Assembly: GCF_025128055.1 (NCBI RefSeq)
Contig: NZ_JAHLYS010000012.1
Coordinates: 27,967-91,966 of the forward strand
Origin: Synechococcus sp. CS-1329
Lineage (GTDB): Bacteria; Cyanobacteriota; Cyanobacteriia; PCC-6307; Cyanobiaceae
Direction: 5' to 3'
DNA length: 64,000 nucleotides
Shown: positions 38,084 through 47,870 of the stretch, piece by piece
Layout of the letters: each line of letters opens with the position of its first letter
Numbering within the stretch: position 1 is the stretch's first letter
The notes under the pieces: generated by a model
Told to the model about the DNA's origin: nothing
The model's database searches: none
What the model saw: only the letters and a program-made list of their open reading frames with translations
Made by a program: the position numbers and the translations under genes

Positions 38084-39487
38084 ATGACAGTCCGGACCAT
38101 TTGCTGCATCGGTGCGGGTTATGTGGGTGGACCTACGATGGCGGTGATCGCCGACCGCTGCCCGCAGATCCAGGTCACTCTCGTTGACCTCAATGCCGAG
38201 AGGATTGCCGCCTGGAATGATGCCGATCTGGGCCGGCTCCCTGTCTATGAGCCGGGACTAGCGGATGTGGTAGCCCGCTGCCGTGGTCGCAATCTCCACT
38301 TCACCACCGAGGTGGATGGGGCGATTGCAGCGGCCGATATGGTCTTCCTCTCGGTGAATACTCCCACGAAGAGAAAGGGCCTCGGGGCCGGGCAGGCGTC
38401 CGATCTGCGCTGGATCGAGGCCTCCGCCCGCCAGGTGGCCGCCCAGGCCCGAGGGCACACGATCGTTGTGGAGAAGAGCACCCTGCCGGTGCGCACCGCT
38501 GAAACGATTCAGGCCATTCTCTCTGCCGCCCAGGAAGGCACTGAGGGCGAACCTAAATCATTTTCGGTGCTCTCCAACCCTGAGTTTCTGGCGGAGGGAA
38601 CGGCCATCTCCGATCTGGAGAACCCTGACCGTGTCCTGATCGGCGGCGATGATCCGGGCTCCATCGATGCTCTGGCTGAGATCTACTCCAACTGGGTCAA
38701 TCCTGAGCGGATTCTGCGCACCAACCTCTGGAGCAGTGAACTGTCCAAGCTCACGGCCAATGCCTTCCTGGCCCAGAGGATTTCTTCGATCAATGCCATC
38801 GGTGCCCTCTGTGAGGCCACTGGCGCTGATGTCAAGGAGGTGGCCCGGGCCATCGGCTCTGATTCCCGCCTCGGATCGAAATTTCTCTCGGCCGGTCCTG
38901 GTTTCGGCGGCAGTTGCTTCCGCAAGGACATCCTCAACCTGGTCTATCTCTGCCGTCACTACGGCCTGGAGCCGGCGGCCCAGTACTGGGAGCAGGTGGT
39001 GGAACTCAACAGCTGGCAGCAGCGTCGCATCGCCCGGCTGGTGGTGAGTCGGCTGTTCGGCACCGTCAGCGGCAAGCGCCTGGCGGTGCTGGGGTTCGCC
39101 TTCAAGGCCGACACCAACGACACCCGCGAATCACCGGCCATCAGCATCTGCCGCGATCTGCTCGAAGAAGGGGCGCATCTGGCGATTCATGACCCGAAGG
39201 TGGGAGTCGATCAGATCACCAGCGACCTGGGCCAGGGGGCCAGTGCCCCCGGTCTTGGCCTGGCTGATGAGGGCAGCTGGCAGCGTGCTGCCAGTGTGCT
39301 GGAGGCCGTGGAGGGTGCCGACGCGGTGATCGTGCTCACGGAATGGAGCCATTTCGCGCAACTCGACTGGCCGGCGATCGCTGCACGCATGCGCCGGCCC
39401 GCCTGGCTGTTTGACGTGCGCGCGGTGACCGATGCTGAGGCGGCCCGGGTGGCTGGTCTTAGGGTCTGGCTGGTGGGAGAAGGTTGA
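38084..39487 (+). CDS. ugd: UDP-glucose 6-dehydrogenase
   Basis: A 467-residue NAD-dependent four-electron dehydrogenase. It has the Rossmann start [17 protein letters not shown], the catalytic [12 protein letters not shown]ys, and the C-terminal [16 protein letters not shown]. It resembles the long eukaryotic-type branch rather than short bacterial Ugd. It converts UDP-glucose to UDP-glucuronate. The start at 38084 ([10 protein letters not shown]) matches the family; ATG 38042 is an in-frame alternative just after hisS. It heads a three-gene UDP-glucuronate pathway. Confidence 0.93.
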   Translation: MTVRTICCIGAGYVGGPTMAVIADRCPQIQVTLVDLNAERIAAWNDADLGRLPVYEPGLADVVARCRGRNLHFTTEVDGAIAAADMVFLSVNTPTKRKGLGAGQASDLRWIEASARQVAAQARGHTIVVEKSTLPVRTAETIQAILSAAQEGTEGEPKSFSVLSNPEFLAEGTAISDLENPDRVLIGGDDPGSIDALAEIYSNWVNPERILRTNLWSSELSKLTANAFLAQRISSINAIGALCEATGADVKEVARAIGSDSRLGSKFLSAGPGFGGSCFRKDILNLVYLCRHYGLEPAAQYWEQVVELNSWQQRRIARLVVSRLFGTVSGKRLAVLGFAFKADTNDTRESPAISICRDLLEEGAHLAIHDPKVGVDQITSDLGQGASAPGLGLADEGSWQRAASVLEAVEGADAVIVLTEWSHFAQLDWPAIAARMRRPAWLFDVRAVTDAEAARVAGLRVWLVGEG

Positions 39488-39491
39488 ATCG

Positions 39492-40439
39492 ATGGCTCCA
39501 CCCTCCCTGCGTCATCTCGTCACCGGCGGCGCCGGCTTTGTGGGCTCCACCCTCGTCGATCGGCTGATGGAGGCCGGCGAAGAGGTGATCTGCCTCGACA
39601 ACTACTTCACCGGACGCAAGGCCAATGTGGTCCGCTGGATCGGCCATCCCCACTTTGAGCTGATTCGCCACGACGTCACCGAGCCGATTCGTCTGGAGGT
39701 TGATCGGATCTGGCATCTGGCCTGTCCGGCTTCACCGCGGCACTACCAGTCGAACCCGATCAAGACCGCGAAGACGAGCTTTCTGGGCACCTACAACATG
39801 CTCGGACTGGCCAGCCGGGTGGGGGCACGGCTGTTGCTGGCCAGCACCAGTGAAGTGTATGGCGATCCGGAGGTGCATCCCCAGCCTGAAAGTTATCGCG
39901 GCAGTGTGAATCCCATCGGAATTCGCTCCTGCTACGACGAGGGCAAGCGCATCGCTGAAGCTCTCTGCTTCGATTACATGCGCATGCATGGCACGGAGAT
40001 TCGTGTGGCCAGAATCTTCAACACCTATGGCCCGCGCATGGCCCCCGATGATGGGCGTGTGGTCAGCAATTTCATCGTGCAGGCCCTGCGCGGCCAGCCC
40101 TTGACCCTCTACGGCGATGGCAGCCAGACGCGCAGCTTCTGTTATGTGGATGATCTGGTGGAGGGTCTGATCCGGCTGATGAACGGGCACCACACGGGCC
40201 CGATCAACATCGGCAACCCTGGTGAATTCACGATCCGCCAACTGGCGGAGCAGGTGCTGGAACGCATCAACCCTGAGTTGCCGCTGACCTATCTGCCCCT
40301 GCCCCAGGATGACCCCCTTCAGCGCCAACCTGTGATCGATCTGGCCCGCGCTGAGCTGGGCTGGGAACCGCAGGTGACGCTTGAGCAGGGTCTGGGCCCC
40401 ACGATTGCCCATTTCCGCTCCGTACTGGGACTCGAGTAG
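39492..40439 (+). CDS. UDP-glucuronate decarboxylase (UDP-xylose synthase)
   Basis: A 315-residue SDR enzyme: [34 protein letters not shown] and [18 protein letters not shown] are signatures of UXS. The active site has STSEVYGDP and the YxxxK variant [10 protein letters not shown]. It decarboxylates UDP-glucuronate to UDP-xylose. The start at 39492 comes 4 bp after the ugd stop. Together with Ugd and the next epimerase it can split UDP-glucuronate into xylose and galacturonate branches. Confidence 0.92.
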   Translation: MAPPSLRHLVTGGAGFVGSTLVDRLMEAGEEVICLDNYFTGRKANVVRWIGHPHFELIRHDVTEPIRLEVDRIWHLACPASPRHYQSNPIKTAKTSFLGTYNMLGLASRVGARLLLASTSEVYGDPEVHPQPESYRGSVNPIGIRSCYDEGKRIAEALCFDYMRMHGTEIRVARIFNTYGPRMAPDDGRVVSNFIVQALRGQPLTLYGDGSQTRSFCYVDDLVEGLIRLMNGHHTGPINIGNPGEFTIRQLAEQVLERINPELPLTYLPLPQDDPLQRQPVIDLARAELGWEPQVTLEQGLGPTIAHFRSVLGLE

Positions 40440-40446
40440 CCATGAC

Positions 40447-41484
40447 ATGACGGACCCGAGGACAGTACTGGTGACCGGCGCAGCCGGTTTTGTCGGAGCT
40501 GCGGTCACCGAGGCGCTTCTGCGGCGCGACGAGCGCGTGGTGGGTCTCGACAACCTCAACGCCTACTACGATCCGGCCCTGAAGCGAGCCCGGCTCAGCC
40601 GCTTGCAGCGCATGCCGGCCCCGGATCAGGGGGGCGGTTTCCGCTTCCGGGAGCTTGATCTTGAGGACGGCTCCGCCATGGCGGAGTTATTCGAGAGCGA
40701 ACGCCCCCGCGCCGTGATCCACCTGGCCGCGCAGGCGGGGGTGCGTTATTCGATCGAGAATCCGGCGGCTTACATCCAGAGCAATCTGGTGGGCTTCGGG
40801 AACATCCTGGAGGGTTGCCGCCACCATGGCGTGGAGCACCTGGTGTATGCCTCCAGCAGTTCGGTGTATGGCGGCAACCGGAGCATGCCCTTTTCGGAGC
40901 AGCATCCGGTGAATCATCCGGTGAGTCTTTATGCGGCCACCAAGAAGGCCAATGAACTGATGGCCCACACCTACAGCCACCTCTACGGGCTGCCGGCCAC
41001 GGGTCTGCGCTTCTTCACCGTCTACGGCCCCTGGGGGCGGCCCGACATGGCGCCGATGCTGTTCGCCAAAGCGATCCTCGCGGGAGAACCGATCCGGGTG
41101 TTCAACCATGGCCGCATGCAGCGTGACTTCACCTACATCGACGACATCGTCGAGGGTGTGATCCGCTGCCTCGACAAGCCCGCCACCCCGGATCCACACT
41201 TCGATCCGCTGGAATCGAACCCGGCCACGGCGGCAGCTCCCCACCGGCTGTTCAACATCGGCAACAGCCAGCCCACCCCCTTGCTGCGTTTCATCGAGGT
41301 GCTCGAAGATGCCCTGGGCGTCAAGGCCATCCGCCAGTTCGAGCCCATGCAACCCGGGGATGTGGCCGCCACCGCCGCGGACACGTCAGCCCTGGAGGCC
41401 TGGGTGGGATTTGCGCCCCACACCCCGCTGGAGGTGGGGATCGGCCATTTTGCCCGCTGGTATCGCGACTACTACGGGGTCTGA
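40447..41484 (+). CDS. UDP-glucuronate 4-epimerase-like SDR enzyme
   Basis: A 345-residue extended SDR: VLVTGAAGFVGAAVTEALLR, VGLDNLNAYYDPALKRARL, AAQAGVRYSIENPAAYIQSN, SSSSVYGG and YAATKKANELMAH. This is the CapI/GAE type that makes UDP-galacturonate from UDP-glucuronate. The start at 40447 lies 7 bp after the preceding stop; the longer frame is inside the previous gene. It is the last gene of the nucleotide-sugar operon and converges on psbJ across a terminator. Confidence 0.9.
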   Translation: MTDPRTVLVTGAAGFVGAAVTEALLRRDERVVGLDNLNAYYDPALKRARLSRLQRMPAPDQGGGFRFRELDLEDGSAMAELFESERPRAVIHLAAQAGVRYSIENPAAYIQSNLVGFGNILEGCRHHGVEHLVYASSSSVYGGNRSMPFSEQHPVNHPVSLYAATKKANELMAHTYSHLYGLPATGLRFFTVYGPWGRPDMAPMLFAKAILAGEPIRVFNHGRMQRDFTYIDDIVEGVIRCLDKPATPDPHFDPLESNPATAAAPHRLFNIGNSQPTPLLRFIEVLEDALGVKAIRQFEPMQPGDVAATAADTSALEAWVGFAPHTPLEVGIGHFARWYRDYYGV

Positions 41485-41497
41485 GCTCATCGCCATC

Positions 41498-41520
41498 AAA
41501 AAAGGGCCCCATCGGGGCCC
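41498..41520 (-). terminator. Rho-independent terminator of the psbEFLJ operon
   Basis: On the minus strand GGGCCCC-GAT-GGGGCCC (41520 to 41504) is followed by TTTTTT (41503 to 41498). It lies 28 bp after psbJ and 14 bp from the convergent epimerase gene. The GC-rich 7-bp stem and U-run are classic for intrinsic termination. Confidence 0.9.
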
Positions 41521-41547
41521 TGGCTTCAGGTGAAGCTGCGTTGAGGA

Positions 41548-41748
41548 TCAGGCCGAACCGACGCCCACGTAGGAGCCGTAGAAGAACAGGCCCACCACGA
41601 AGATGACGGCAATGCCGCCGGCGGTGGCCACGAGCCAGAGGGGTAAAACCCCTTCGGTCCAGCGGCTCTTCCAGGCCACAGCGGGGCGGCCATCGGGAAG
41701 GCGGTCGGGTAAACGACCGTCTGGTAAACCGGATTTCTTGCCGCTCAT
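41548..41748 (-). CDS. psbJ: Photosystem II protein J
   Basis: A 66-residue protein with one membrane helix (about 36-58). The final [19 protein letters not shown] and [11 protein letters not shown] match PsbJ. The N-terminal ~27 residues ([19 protein letters not shown]) form a short repeat-like extension, giving a longer protein than the ~40 residues of many PsbJ. It is the last gene of psbEFLJ and stabilises plastoquinone/electron flow around PSII. Confidence 0.95.
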   Translation of the reverse strand: MSGKKSGLPDGRLPDRLPDGRPAVAWKSRWTEGVLPLWLVATAGGIAVIFVVGLFFYGSYVGVGSA

Positions 41749-41763
41749 GGCTGTGTCTCCCGA

Positions 41764-41883
41764 TCAGTTGAAGAAATAGCTGGTGAACAGCACACCGATG
41801 ACGAACACGAACAGCAGGCCCAGATAAAGACTGGTGCGGTTCAGCTCGACCGGCAAGTTGTTCGGGTTGGGATTGCGCTGCAT
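41764..41883 (-). CDS. psbL: Photosystem II protein L
   Basis: The 39-codon gene translates as [20 protein letters not shown] followed by [19 protein letters not shown], a textbook PsbL with a single membrane helix. It lies between psbF and psbJ in the conserved psbEFLJ order. PsbL sits at the PSII monomer-monomer interface and helps the QA site. It is too short for usual gene finders. Confidence 0.98.
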   Translation of the reverse strand: MQRNPNPNNLPVELNRTSLYLGLLFVFVIGVLFTSYFFN

Positions 41884-41891
41884 GGTGGTAT

Positions 41892-42026
41892 TCAGCGACG
41901 GACGAACTGCATGGCCGCCAGGGCACCCAGGAAAAAGACCGTGGGGATCCCCAGCGCATGCAACGACAACCAGCGGACCGTGAAGATCGGATAGTTGCGG
42001 GGCGTGGTGCTCGGTGACTGGGTCAT
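41892..42026 (-). CDS. psbF: Cytochrome b559 beta subunit
   Basis: A 44-residue protein with [20 protein letters not shown], where the histidine in LSLHALG ligates the shared heme with PsbE. One membrane helix. It lies 3 bp after psbE and 8 bp before psbL. Together with PsbE it forms cytochrome b559 of the PSII reaction centre. Confidence 0.98.
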   Translation of the reverse strand: MTQSPSTTPRNYPIFTVRWLSLHALGIPTVFFLGALAAMQFVRR

Positions 42027-42029
42027 GGC

Positions 42030-42278
42030 CTATTGCAAGCGCAGATCGAGCTGGCTCTTGCCTTCGTAGCGCTTACTCACCACGGGTGCCTTGGCTTCCT
42101 GGGCCTGGAAGTAGGCATCGGGACGAGGCGTACCGAAGGCGTCGTAAGCCAGACCGGTGGAGACGAACAAGAAGCCCGCCAAAAAGATCGCCGGCAAGGT
42201 GACGGCGTGGATCACCCAGTAACGGATGCTCGTAATAATCTCGAAGAACGGACGTTCTCCGGTGGAGCCGGCAGCCAT
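42030..42278 (-). CDS. psbE: Cytochrome b559 alpha subunit
   Basis: An 82-residue PsbE, starting at the conserved [20 protein letters not shown]; an in-frame ATG four codons earlier is unlikely. The heme histidine is in [11 protein letters not shown], followed by the membrane helix and the lumenal [11 protein letters not shown] region. First gene of psbEFLJ. It is separated from ycf48 by 87 bp containing a strong hairpin. Confidence 0.98.
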   Translation of the reverse strand: MAAGSTGERPFFEIITSIRYWVIHAVTLPAIFLAGFLFVSTGLAYDAFGTPRPDAYFQAQEAKAPVVSKRYEGKSQLDLRLQ

Positions 42279-42322
42279 AGCAGCGGGCAATTCAACTCGT
42301 TGATCTTAGGCCTTGGCGGTGG

Positions 42323-42342
42323 GGCGGAGCGGGCGCTCCGCC
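42323..42342. other. GC-rich hairpin between ycf48 and psbE
   Basis: GGCGGAGC (42323-42330), loop GGGC, and GCTCCGCC (42335-42342) form a perfect 8-bp stem. There is no U-run on the minus strand, so it is not a classical terminator for ycf48. It could be an RNA processing, pausing or stability element separating the two parts of the rubA-ycf48-psbEFLJ unit. Confidence 0.55.
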
Positions 42343-42365
42343 AGGTTGGTTACACAGGGATGCAG

Positions 42366-43361
42366 TCAGCCCACCCAGCGCAGCAGGTTGCCCCGCTCCC
42401 CCAGCAGGAAGCCCTTGCCATCGCCGTTGAAGACGATCCGGGTGAAGTTGGTGGGCTGGGAGCCCGCCAGGGGGTCCCGCTTCCAGCTGGAGCCTTCGTC
42501 TTCGCTCACCAGCAGGGTGCCGCTGCCGCCGCCGGCCCAGATGGCGCCGTTGGGATCCCAGGCCATGTCGAGGTAGCCGTAGCCGTTGGTGATCGGGATC
42601 ACCGGCTTGCTCCAGGCCTCCACATCGGCGGCATCGGGGTTGAAGCGCAGCTGGGCGCCGCGGGTGACCATCCAGAGGTTGCCGTCGGGCTGGAAGCCCA
42701 TGCTCTGCAGCCGTTGGCTGCTGATGCGCTGGTGGGGCTCCCAGGTGGCCTGGCCTGGCCCCCAGGTGGCGAAGAAGTTGCCCAGGCTCGAGACGCTCAC
42801 GTAGCGGCCATCGGCGGCGCGGCGCAGGTCGCGCACGGCGCCGGCGGCATCGCTCACCTCGGCCTGCCAGCTGCCGCCGCCATCACTGGTGCGGTAGATG
42901 GCGCCCACGGTGGTGGCCAGCTCGGCCTTCCCCTTCTCCAGGGCCGTGATCAGGTAGGGATCACCAGGCAGCTTGGTGTCGAGCAGCAGGCGCTCCCAGT
43001 TCTGGCCGGCGTCGGTGCTGTGCAGCAGCAGGCCCGGCTGGCCGGCGATCCAGCCCTCCTTGCCGCTGAAGTCGATGCTGAGCAGGCGGAAGTTCTCGTC
43101 TTCCGGCAGAGCGAGGGCGCGGGCTTCCCAGCTGGCACCTCCATCCTCGGTTTCGAGGATCAGACGGTTGCTGCCCACCAGGAAGCCGTGCCTGTCGTCG
43201 GTGAAAGCCAGGTCAAGGGGATTGGAGCGGGTCTCGAGGGCGACGGGCTGCCAGGGGCTGCTGGCCGCCAGGGGCAGGCCGGTGGTGACGCAGCCGCCGA
43301 GGCCGAAGGCCAGGCCCACGGCCAGTACCAGGCCGAGCAGGGAAGAGAACAGGCGTTTCAC
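42366..43361 (-). CDS. ycf48: Photosystem II assembly factor Ycf48 (HCF136)
   Basis: A 331-residue lipoprotein with a signal peptide and lipobox LGGC near residue 24. It has the seven-bladed propeller repeats of HCF136, for example NPLDLAFTDDRHGFLVGSNR, GGASWEARAL, EGWIAGQPGLLLHSTDAG and YRTSDGGGSWQAE. The start is the GTG at 43361 (KRLFSSLLGLV), 5 bp after the rubA stop; the longer frame contains rubA sequence in the wrong frame. The protein aids D1 insertion in the early PSII complex. Confidence 0.95.
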   Translation of the reverse strand: MKRLFSSLLGLVLAVGLAFGLGGCVTTGLPLAASSPWQPVALETRSNPLDLAFTDDRHGFLVGSNRLILETEDGGASWEARALALPEDENFRLLSIDFSGKEGWIAGQPGLLLHSTDAGQNWERLLLDTKLPGDPYLITALEKGKAELATTVGAIYRTSDGGGSWQAEVSDAAGAVRDLRRAADGRYVSVSSLGNFFATWGPGQATWEPHQRISSQRLQSMGFQPDGNLWMVTRGAQLRFNPDAADVEAWSKPVIPITNGYGYLDMAWDPNGAIWAGGGSGTLLVSEDEGSSWKRDPLAGSQPTNFTRIVFNGDGKGFLLGERGNLLRWVG

Positions 43362-43366
43362 AGGAC

Positions 43367-43735
43367 TCAACGGAGGGAATACAGAGAGAGGAAGAAGGCG
43401 AAGGCCAGGGCGAAGCCCCCGAAGATCAGCACGTTCTTCTGGCCGGGGGTGAGCTTGTTCACGCCGAGGCCGAAGTTGAGGTTCTCCTCGAAGCCACTGG
43501 GCTTGTTGCGTGGACCGATGTCGCGGAAGGCGCCGACGCGGCTGCGGCAGACCGGGCAGCGAAAGCCGATCGGATCCAGCTCCGTGAACGGAACCCCCGG
43601 GGCGATGGCCAGTTTGCGGATGCCCTCCTCGGGGTCGTAGACGAAGCCGCAGCTGCGGCACTCGTAGCGGTGGGTGTCGGGATCGCTGGGCTCCCCTGGA
43701 GCTCGTTCCTCGTCGCTGTCGTGCCCGTTGACCAT
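43367..43735 (-). CDS. rubA: Membrane-anchored rubredoxin
   Basis: A 122-residue rubredoxin: [15 protein letters not shown] and FRCPVCRS carry the four iron-binding cysteines. The C-terminal membrane helix is typical of cyanobacterial RubA ([20 protein letters not shown]). The start at 43735 ([10 protein letters not shown]) avoids an upstream extension that enters the divergent ndhC promoter. RubA is needed for early photosystem assembly. It is the first gene of the rubA-ycf48-psbEFLJ cluster. Confidence 0.95.
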   Translation of the reverse strand: MVNGHDSDEERAPGEPSDPDTHRYECRSCGFVYDPEEGIRKLAIAPGVPFTELDPIGFRCPVCRSRVGAFRDIGPRNKPSGFEENLNFGLGVNKLTPGQKNVLIFGGFALAFAFFLSLYSLR

Positions 43736-43823
43736 GGCGCTGGTCCCACTGCCGTCAGATCGGACTCTATCCAGGCGATCTCTGCCCGCGGATGCCAGAC
43801 TGCGCCGCAGGATGGGCCCGTTC

Positions 43824-44186
43824 ATGTTCGTGCTTCCCGGCTACGACGCCTTTCTGGGATTTCTGCTGATCGCAGCGGCTGTTCCCGTGCTGGCTCTGGT
43901 CACCAACAAGCTGGTGGCGCCCAAATCGAGGGCTGGCGAGCGCCGCCTCACCTACGAATCGGGGATGGAGCCGATCGGGGGTGCCTGGATCCAGTTCAAT
44001 ATTCGTTATTACATGTTCGCTCTGGTCTTCGTCATCTTCGACGTCGAGACCGTCTTCCTCTATCCGTGGGCCGTGGCGTTCCATCGCCTGGGCCTGCTGG
44101 CCTTCATCGAAGCTCTCATCTTCATCTCGATTCTCGTGGTGGCCCTCGCCTACGCCTGGCGCAAGGGTGCCCTCGAGTGGAGCTGA
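43824..44186 (+). CDS. ndhC: NAD(P)H-quinone oxidoreductase subunit 3
   Basis: A 120-residue NdhC with three membrane helices. It begins [20 protein letters not shown] and contains [20 protein letters not shown], the conserved quinone-side loop, and [19 protein letters not shown] 43812 is an alternative, but the family start is at 43824. It heads ndhC-ndhK-ndhJ and is divergent from rubA, with 88 bp between. Confidence 0.97.
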   Translation: MFVLPGYDAFLGFLLIAAAVPVLALVTNKLVAPKSRAGERRLTYESGMEPIGGAWIQFNIRYYMFALVFVIFDVETVFLYPWAVAFHRLGLLAFIEALIFISILVVALAYAWRKGALEWS

Positions 44187-44220
44187 ACCCCAGCCATCCG
44201 GACCCCCGACCAGCCGAACG

Positions 44221-44982
44221 ATGACCCTCACACCGACCAGCCCCGGCAGCAGCGAGGCCCCCTCGATCGAGGCCCTCCGCGATCTGCGCGCCGCCACCTG
44301 CAACCCGGTGGGCGCCCCCACGGTCACCTCGGATCTCTCCGAGAACGTGATCCTCACCAGCCTCGATGACCTGCACAACTGGGCTCGGCTCAGCAGCCTC
44401 TGGCCCCTGCTCTACGGCACGGCCTGCTGTTTCATCGAGTTCGCGGCCCTGCTGGGCTCCCGCTTCGACTTCGACCGTTTCGGCCTGGTGCCCCGCTCCA
44501 GCCCGCGCCAGGCGGATCTGCTGATCACCGCCGGCACCGTGACGATGAAGATGGCGCCGGCCCTGGTGCGGCTCTATGAGCAGATGCCCGAGCCCAAGTA
44601 TGTGATCGCCATGGGCGCCTGCACGATCACCGGCGGCATGTTCTCCGCCGACTCCACCACCGCCGTGCGCGGCGTCGACAAGCTGATCCCGGTGGACCTC
44701 TACATCCCCGGTTGCCCGCCTCGGCCCGAAGCCATCTTTGATGCGGTGATCAAGCTGCGCAAGAAGGTGGGCAACGAGGCCCTGGCTGAACGCGGCAACC
44801 TGCTGCCCACCCACCGCTACCTCACGATCGAGCACGCCATGAAGGCGGTGGAGCCGATCGTGACCGGTGCCTATCTGCGGGCGGAGTCCCAGAAGGCCGC
44901 CTTTGCCGCCGGTGCCGGCCTGCCCCTGGCCACCCCCGAACCCGAAGCCCTCCAAGCCACCCGCGCCTCCAGCGATGCCTGA
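44221..44982 (+). CDS. ndhK: NAD(P)H-quinone oxidoreductase subunit K
   Basis: A 253-residue NdhK. The N2 cluster cysteines appear in [30 protein letters not shown] and [19 protein letters not shown]. The C-terminal ~50 residues are a variable Ala/Pro-rich tail. It forms part of the NDH-1 peripheral arm that takes electrons from ferredoxin in cyanobacteria. The ATG at 44221 lies 34 bp after ndhC, and the 3' end overlaps ndhJ by 8 bp. Confidence 0.97.
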   Translation: MTLTPTSPGSSEAPSIEALRDLRAATCNPVGAPTVTSDLSENVILTSLDDLHNWARLSSLWPLLYGTACCFIEFAALLGSRFDFDRFGLVPRSSPRQADLLITAGTVTMKMAPALVRLYEQMPEPKYVIAMGACTITGGMFSADSTTAVRGVDKLIPVDLYIPGCPPRPEAIFDAVIKLRKKVGNEALAERGNLLPTHRYLTIEHAMKAVEPIVTGAYLRAESQKAAFAAGAGLPLATPEPEALQATRASSDA

Positions 44983-45508
44983 TCCCACCACCGAGCTCAG
45001 CCCCGCCCCGATCGGCGCGGTCAGCCAGTGGCTGACCAGCCAGGGATTCGACCACCAGCCCCTGCCCGCCGACCACCTCGGCGTGGAGATCATCGGCGTG
45101 GAGCCGTTGTTCCTGCCGGTGGTGGCGGCGGCCCTCAAGGCCTCCGGCTTCGACTATCTGCAGTGCCAGGGCGGCTACGACGAAGGCCCGGGCGGTCGTC
45201 TGGTCAGCTTCTATCACCTGGTCAAGCTGGCGGCGGCGCTGGAGCAGGGCCCATCCCCCTCGAAGCCTCCTGAAGAAGTGCGCCTGAAGGTGTTCCTGGA
45301 GCGCACCAGCGCCCTCACCATTCCGACCCTCTACGGCCTCTTCCGTGGTGCCGACTGGCAGGAGCGTGAAACCTTCGACATGTTCGGCATCACCTATTCA
45401 GGCCACCCCCATCCCAAGCGCCTGCTGATGCCCGAAGACTGGAAGGGCTATCCCCTGCGCAAGGACTACGTCCAGCCAGATTTCTACGAGATGCAGGACG
45501 CCTACTGA
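44975..45508 (+). CDS. ndhJ: NAD(P)H-quinone oxidoreductase subunit J
   Basis: A 177-residue NdhJ (30-kDa complex I subunit). It has [40 protein letters not shown] and [20 protein letters not shown], all hallmark stretches. The start was placed at 44975, overlapping ndhK by 8 bp; the upstream part of the longer frame lies inside ndhK. Last gene of ndhCKJ. Confidence 0.97.
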   Translation: MPDPTTELSPAPIGAVSQWLTSQGFDHQPLPADHLGVEIIGVEPLFLPVVAAALKASGFDYLQCQGGYDEGPGGRLVSFYHLVKLAAALEQGPSPSKPPEEVRLKVFLERTSALTIPTLYGLFRGADWQERETFDMFGITYSGHPHPKRLLMPEDWKGYPLRKDYVQPDFYEMQDAY

Positions 45509-45530
45509 GCTGGGCACAATTCAGCCTTGC

Positions 45531-46988
45531 TCACTGAGCTTTGCTGCTGAGCCAGTCGAGATCAGGGCTGGATTTCTGGCCCTTGGATTTGCGGTAGAAG
45601 CGCATCACGGCGTGGGCGAGGCCACGGGAATCGTGGCGCAGGGTGTCGTTCGGCCGTGAGCCCTGCAGGGGGGCGAGGGTCACGTCGTAGCCGGCCGCCC
45701 GCAGCTGCCGTTGGTCGCAGAGCACCGGTTCCGCTCCCCGGGCGCGGTAGTGCTCCAGCAGGGCGAGGTCCTGGAGCGGTTCCTGGGCGAGCACCGCCGG
45801 GAACAGCCGCCTGTGCACCCCGAGGCTGGCCAGCTGGGCTTCGATCGCCCGCAGGTGCCCGCCCACATCCAGCCGGTCGGTTTCTCCGGGCTGGGTCATC
45901 AGGTTGCAGATGTAGAGCTTCGGCGCCTTGGAGCGGGTGATCGCCTGCACCAGCTCCGGTACCAGCAGGTTGGGGAGCAGTGAGGTGTAAAGGCTGCCGG
46001 GCCCGAGGATGATCAGCTCGGCATTGGCGATGGCCTCAATCGCCCGGGGCAGGGCCGGCGGCCGCTCGGGGATGCAGCCCAGGCGCACGATCGGGCTGGT
46101 GGAGTGGCCGATCTTCGATTCGCCCTCGATGCGCTCGCCGTTCTCCAGCTCCGCCCAGAGGCGCACGTCGGCGTTGGTGGCCGGCACCACCTGGCCCTGC
46201 ACCGCCAGCACCCGGCTGCTGGCGGTGATCGCCGACTCCAGGCTGCCGGTGATGGCCGTGAGGGCCGTGAGGAAAAGATTGCCGAAGCTGTGGCCCTCCA
46301 GACCATTGCCGGCCTTGAAGCGGTACTGGAACAGGCGGGTGAGCAGCGGCTCCTCCCGGGCCAGGGCCGCCAGGCAGTTGCGTATGTCGCCCGGCGGCTG
46401 CACCCCCAGCTCGCGCCGGAGCACACCGCTGCTGCCGCCGTCATCAGCAACGGTGACGATGGCTGTGATGTTGCTGCTGTAGCGCTTGATGCCGCTGAGC
46501 AGGGTAGAGAGGCCGGTGCCACCGCCGATCGCCACGATGTTCGGGCCACGGTTGAGCCGCCGCTGGGCCAGCAGGGCATCCACCAGCAGCGTGTCCTTCT
46601 CGGGTGCCAGGGCCTGCTGGATTGAGTCGAAGCTGCGGCTCTGGCCCCAGATCACCAGGGCCCCCCCGGCGATCAGCACCAGCGGACCGGTGAAGCCCCG
46701 CGGCAGCACCCGCGCCACGTTGGTGATCAGCCAGGTGAGCGACTCCAGCATCCAGTAGATGGGCTTGAGATCGGCCAGGATGGCGGCTCCCAGCAGCGCC
46801 AGCACCAGCCCGAGGCCCGATGTGAGCATCCAGCGCTTCACCACCAGCCCTGGTTGCAGCCAGCGCACGGCCCGCTTCGAGCGGCTCACCAGGTCTTGCT
46901 GGCGCAGGTCGCCGCGGCCCATCCAGCCGGGACGTTTGACCCCCCGGCGCGGGCGACGGGCGGGCTTGGAGGGGCGCTGGGAGGTCAA
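45531..46988 (-). CDS. YvcK/CofD-like protein with N-terminal membrane anchor
   Basis: A 485-residue protein. The N-terminal ~130 residues include two hydrophobic helices (about 52-70 and 92-112), after which the YvcK domain starts at NIVAIGGGTGLSTLLSGIKR. VADDGGSSGVLRRELGVQPP and GDIRNCLAALA are family signatures, and NADVRLWAELENG follows. In Bacillus, YvcK (gluconeogenesis factor) influences cell-shape and carbon metabolism and binds UDP-sugars. The membrane extension is a cyanobacterial variant. It converges on ndhJ with a 22-bp gap. Confidence 0.85.
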   Translation of the reverse strand: MTSQRPSKPARRPRRGVKRPGWMGRGDLRQQDLVSRSKRAVRWLQPGLVVKRWMLTSGLGLVLALLGAAILADLKPIYWMLESLTWLITNVARVLPRGFTGPLVLIAGGALVIWGQSRSFDSIQQALAPEKDTLLVDALLAQRRLNRGPNIVAIGGGTGLSTLLSGIKRYSSNITAIVTVADDGGSSGVLRRELGVQPPGDIRNCLAALAREEPLLTRLFQYRFKAGNGLEGHSFGNLFLTALTAITGSLESAITASSRVLAVQGQVVPATNADVRLWAELENGERIEGESKIGHSTSPIVRLGCIPERPPALPRAIEAIANAELIILGPGSLYTSLLPNLLVPELVQAITRSKAPKLYICNLMTQPGETDRLDVGGHLRAIEAQLASLGVHRRLFPAVLAQEPLQDLALLEHYRARGAEPVLCDQRQLRAAGYDVTLAPLQGSRPNDTLRHDSRGLAHAVMRFYRKSKGQKSSPDLDWLSSKAQ

Positions 46989-47048
46989 GCCGTTGGGGCG
47001 TTACGCCACAGCACAGAGCAACAGGAACTGTACGGAGGAAATGCCGGG

Positions 47049-47864
47049 ATGAACCGATCCCCTGCCTGCGCACCCGCCGACGGTCTTGACGCGCCCGTAC
47101 TGGAGCTCGAGGGCGTGGGCATGCGCTGGGGCAACAACCGGGTGCTCGATGGCCTCAGCCTCAGCCTGGGACGGGGGGAGAGGCTGGCGGTGGTGGGCCC
47201 CTCGGGCACGGGCAAATCGACGGTGCTGCGCATCCTCGCCGGCCTGCTGCTGCCCACGGCGGGGGAGCTGCGGCTGCACGGCGCCCCCCAGCGCTATCTG
47301 CGGCTCGACCAGCTGCGTCCGCCGGATGTGCGCCTGGTCTTTCAGAACCCGGCCCTGCTGGGCTCGCTGAACGTGCGAGAAAACGTGGGCTTTCTGCTCT
47401 ACCGCCACAGCACGCTGAAGGAGGCTCAGATCCGTCAGCGGGTCGGCCGGGCCCTGGAGGCCGTGGGGCTCTTCGGCATCGAGGAGCGGCTGCCCGGCGA
47501 GCTCAGCGGCGGCATGCAGAAACGGGTGAGCTTCGCTCGTGCCCTGATCGAGGATCCTGGCCAGCCGGCCGGGCAGCATCCGATCCTGCTGTTCGATGAG
47601 CCCACCGCCGGGCTCGATCCGGTGGCCTGCACCCGCATCGAGGACCTGATCGTGACCACCACCCAGGTGGCGGCGGGCTGCTCGGTGGTGGTCAGCCATG
47701 TGATGAGCACAATCGTGCGCTCGGCCGAGCGGGTGGCGATGCTCTACGAGGGGCATCTGCAGTGGCTGGGTTCCGTTCAGGACTTCGTCCGTACTGACAA
47801 TCCTTATGTGGTCCAGTTTCGAACCGGTAGCCTGAGCGGACCGATGCAACCGGCGGAGATCTAG
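47049..47864 (+). CDS. ABC ATPase of the Mla/Mce lipid-transport type
   Basis: A 271-residue MlaF-like ATPase: GPSGTGKST (Walker A), LSGGMQKRVSFARAL (signature) and LLFDEPTAGLDP (Walker B) followed by VVSHVMSTIVRSAERVAML, typical for the Mla H-loop region. The start at 47049 (MNRSPACAPA) was chosen; the longer frame is out-of-frame with YvcK's divergent promoter region. An Mce/MlaD-like gene follows at 6 bp. A permease (MlaE) is not seen in the window and must be elsewhere. Confidence 0.88.
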   Translation: MNRSPACAPADGLDAPVLELEGVGMRWGNNRVLDGLSLSLGRGERLAVVGPSGTGKSTVLRILAGLLLPTAGELRLHGAPQRYLRLDQLRPPDVRLVFQNPALLGSLNVRENVGFLLYRHSTLKEAQIRQRVGRALEAVGLFGIEERLPGELSGGMQKRVSFARALIEDPGQPAGQHPILLFDEPTAGLDPVACTRIEDLIVTTTQVAAGCSVVVSHVMSTIVRSAERVAMLYEGHLQWLGSVQDFVRTDNPYVVQFRTGSLSGPMQPAEI

Positions 47865-47870
47865 AGCCCC

